The notes under the pieces are model-generated. The model was not told the origin of the DNA, ran no database searches, and saw only the letters and a program-made list of their open reading frames with translations. Positions 6,601 through 6,923 of a stretch of 6,923 nucleotides of DNA are shown piece after piece. Position 1 is the stretch's first letter; each line of letters begins with the position of its first letter. A program made the translations under genes and the position numbers. This stretch comes from BS750m-G62 sp964577175 (GTDB taxonomy: Bacteria; Planctomycetota; Phycisphaerae; FEN-1346). The stretch covers positions 1 through 6,923 of the forward strand of contig CAZNYC010000176.1 in assembly GCA_964577175.1 (NCBI GenBank), written 5' to 3'.

Positions 6601-6923
6601 GTTCTCGGCGGCGAGGAGCCCGACGAGGTCGCCGGGACGGAGGCGGTACGAGGCCAGTTGGACCGCGTCGAACGTGGCCTGGACGATGCGTTCGCGGCCG
6701 CCGTACACCTCCACCCGGCTGACGCCCTGGATGCGCTTCAGTTCCGGCTCCAGGACGTCCTCGGCAAACTCGCGGAGGTCGTCGCTGGTCTCGCCCTCGC
6801 CCTGAAGGCTGATGAAACAGATGGGGTGCTCGCGCCGCTCGCCGAAGAACAGGACCGGCTCGTCGGCGTCGTCGGGCAGGTCCTCGACGAGGTTCAACTT
6901 GTTGATGACGTCGATGCTGGCGA
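3625..6923 (-). CDS. RND-superfamily efflux transporter (HAE-like), N-terminus cut off by window edge
   Basis: An inner-membrane proton-driven exporter of the AcrB/MdtB type. The frame stays open to the right edge (ASIDVINKLNLVEDLP reads through it), so about 100 N-terminal residues with TM1 are missing. Numbering here starts at the TTG at 6897-6895. Helices TM2-TM6 lie at about 226-378, TM7 at 532-553, and TM8-TM12 at about 884-1050, with the second periplasmic porter loop at about 560-880. GMLVDNAIVVLEN (287-299) is the TM4 signature and keeps the proton-relay Asp (D291); the neighbour is N292 where AcrB has a second Asp. The TM10 Lys of AcrB is N961 (GIVVNNAIL), and RPIFMSTMTSILGMLPL follows in TM11. 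These features point to a HAE drug/lipophile type and not a heavy-metal (CzcA) type. Odd points are an extra ~110 residues with two hydrophobic segments between TM6 and TM7, and an acidic C-terminal tail. Partner adaptor and outer-membrane genes are not in view and may lie upstream. Substrate unknown. Confidence 0.9.
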   Translation of the reverse strand, partial: ASIDVINKLNLVEDLPDDADEPVLFFGERREHPICFISLQGEGETSDDLREFAEDVLEPELKRIQGVSRVEVYGGRERIVQATFDAVQLASYRLRPGDLVGLLAAENQNTRGGKVDEEKNRWVVRTVGEFRTAEDVEQVVLRRPGMPDVRMEELLDVSQHEFKDAEAYVRTDGSPSIVFAVHKKTGENVVAIMQDVYRRVEDLNGRVLARMDRRMEVVYDEAEYVDRSIDQLQENVIFCALLAGAVLLLFLRNPSAILTVFVTIPISFIATFIFLWQFGRTLNVVSLAGLAFAVGMLVDNAIVVLENIYRHRQMGKGPARAALDGAGEVWGAVLAATLTTVAVFVPILLIEEEAGQLFRDIVLAIAVSVALSMAVSMTVIPMIAAKILRTQKEKGLKEAGPTRRLFRRLPVRIVLVATAGVTILTGLAALALVAWLAVDLVALAGGVTPVAEWFDDPMLSVMLGSLTPLHLVGLVLLAGFIALGAEGPRLFLKLDRMYPDVGVPLGMDALHRMNLLDWTGATVKRGITLTVHWLMGGVVRRAVVGGGILAVFAYLMAFFFVSTPKTYLPMGNRNFAMGFVLTEAGASVDHKLEVAQTIEDRIMGLPGVEKSFMVTLRDRVFFGARAADADEARLLATRMGAAVGNTPLMFMPEFMHQMWLDEYGEYLKEPIAGVRIFVQQVGLFQREGTLAGQTITVVVRGDDIDRLYDIGDRMQARIERVPGVQGINPSYKRGNWEIRPVVDRRRAADAGLSAREVGLTVGAIVNGVKVADFREASGNELDLILRGEEAYREHIERLEDLPIWTPRGGTVLLGQVAPVQPAAGYNVIQHTEQQRSIELEVQLAPDAAIGAVTEAVAGDVLRPMEEAGIIPSNYIPEVRGQARDLVRMWQELQWSLVIALVIIYLLMAALFESFFHPFVIMLTVPLAMVGGFGMLWAMRGYNQLLGTPPPQLDVVTMLGFVILIGIVVNNAILVVAQALNFHRNEGREIKQAIVDSVESRIRPIFMSTMTSILGMLPLVLRPGPGSELYQGLGAVVVGGLLISTVFTLILTPVVFSFGFGLTERLYALARRRGILVGEDDAPEPAGEGEADAVQSPTE

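Noticed and set aside
6895..6897. TTG at 6897-6895 as the true start of the RND pump
   Set aside because: The frame continues upstream to the window edge with family-like sequence (INKLN matches the region around QNKLQ in AcrB), and about 100 residues including TM1 would otherwise be missing.

Overview
The window is very GC-rich (judged by eye, about two-thirds G+C) and holds four protein-coding genes and almost no spare DNA. No rRNA, tRNA, CRISPR array or transposase gene was seen. The best guess for the source is a Planctomycetota-like bacterium (for example Phycisphaerae or a related uncultured lineage). The hints are an anti-sigma-type protein carrying a large extracytoplasmic beta-sandwich domain, and a heptamer-repeat intergenic element of a type I associate with such genomes. 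This is inference from style and not a taxonomic proof.

Layout from left to right: (1) positions 1-212 are non-coding, with a GC-rich hairpin at the left edge and a good -10 box and ribosome binding site just before the first gene. (2) Positions 213-845 (+) encode a glyoxalase II-like metallo-beta-lactamase-fold hydrolase with a complete metal-ligand set. (3) Positions 846-1042 form a convergent intergenic region containing an inverted, 7-bp-periodic repeat (about 848-970). It abuts a terminator-like hairpin with a T-run that serves the minus strand. (4) Positions 1043-2839 (-) encode a membrane protein with an N-terminal zinc-binding anti-sigma motif, one transmembrane helix, a degenerate TPR-like region and a C-terminal DUF1080/LamG-like domain. 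(5) Positions 2977-3576 (-) encode an ECF sigma factor. (6) Positions 3625-6923 (-) encode an RND-superfamily efflux pump whose N-terminal ~100 residues lie beyond the right edge.

The three minus-strand genes read pump -> sigma factor -> anti-sigma protein with gaps of 48 and 137 bp. They end at the terminator-like structure and look like one transcription unit whose promoter is outside the window. The simplest model is that the anti-sigma protein holds the sigma factor at the membrane until its extracytoplasmic domain senses an envelope or substrate signal. The released sigma factor would then act on a regulon that may include the pump. The hydrolase is convergent to this unit and probably independent of it.

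The points most worth a second look are a ~110-residue, probably two-helix insertion in the middle of the RND pump, the multi-domain anti-sigma protein, the pump-first gene order, and the heptamer-based inverted repeat between the convergent genes. No clearly new defence or mobile system is visible.
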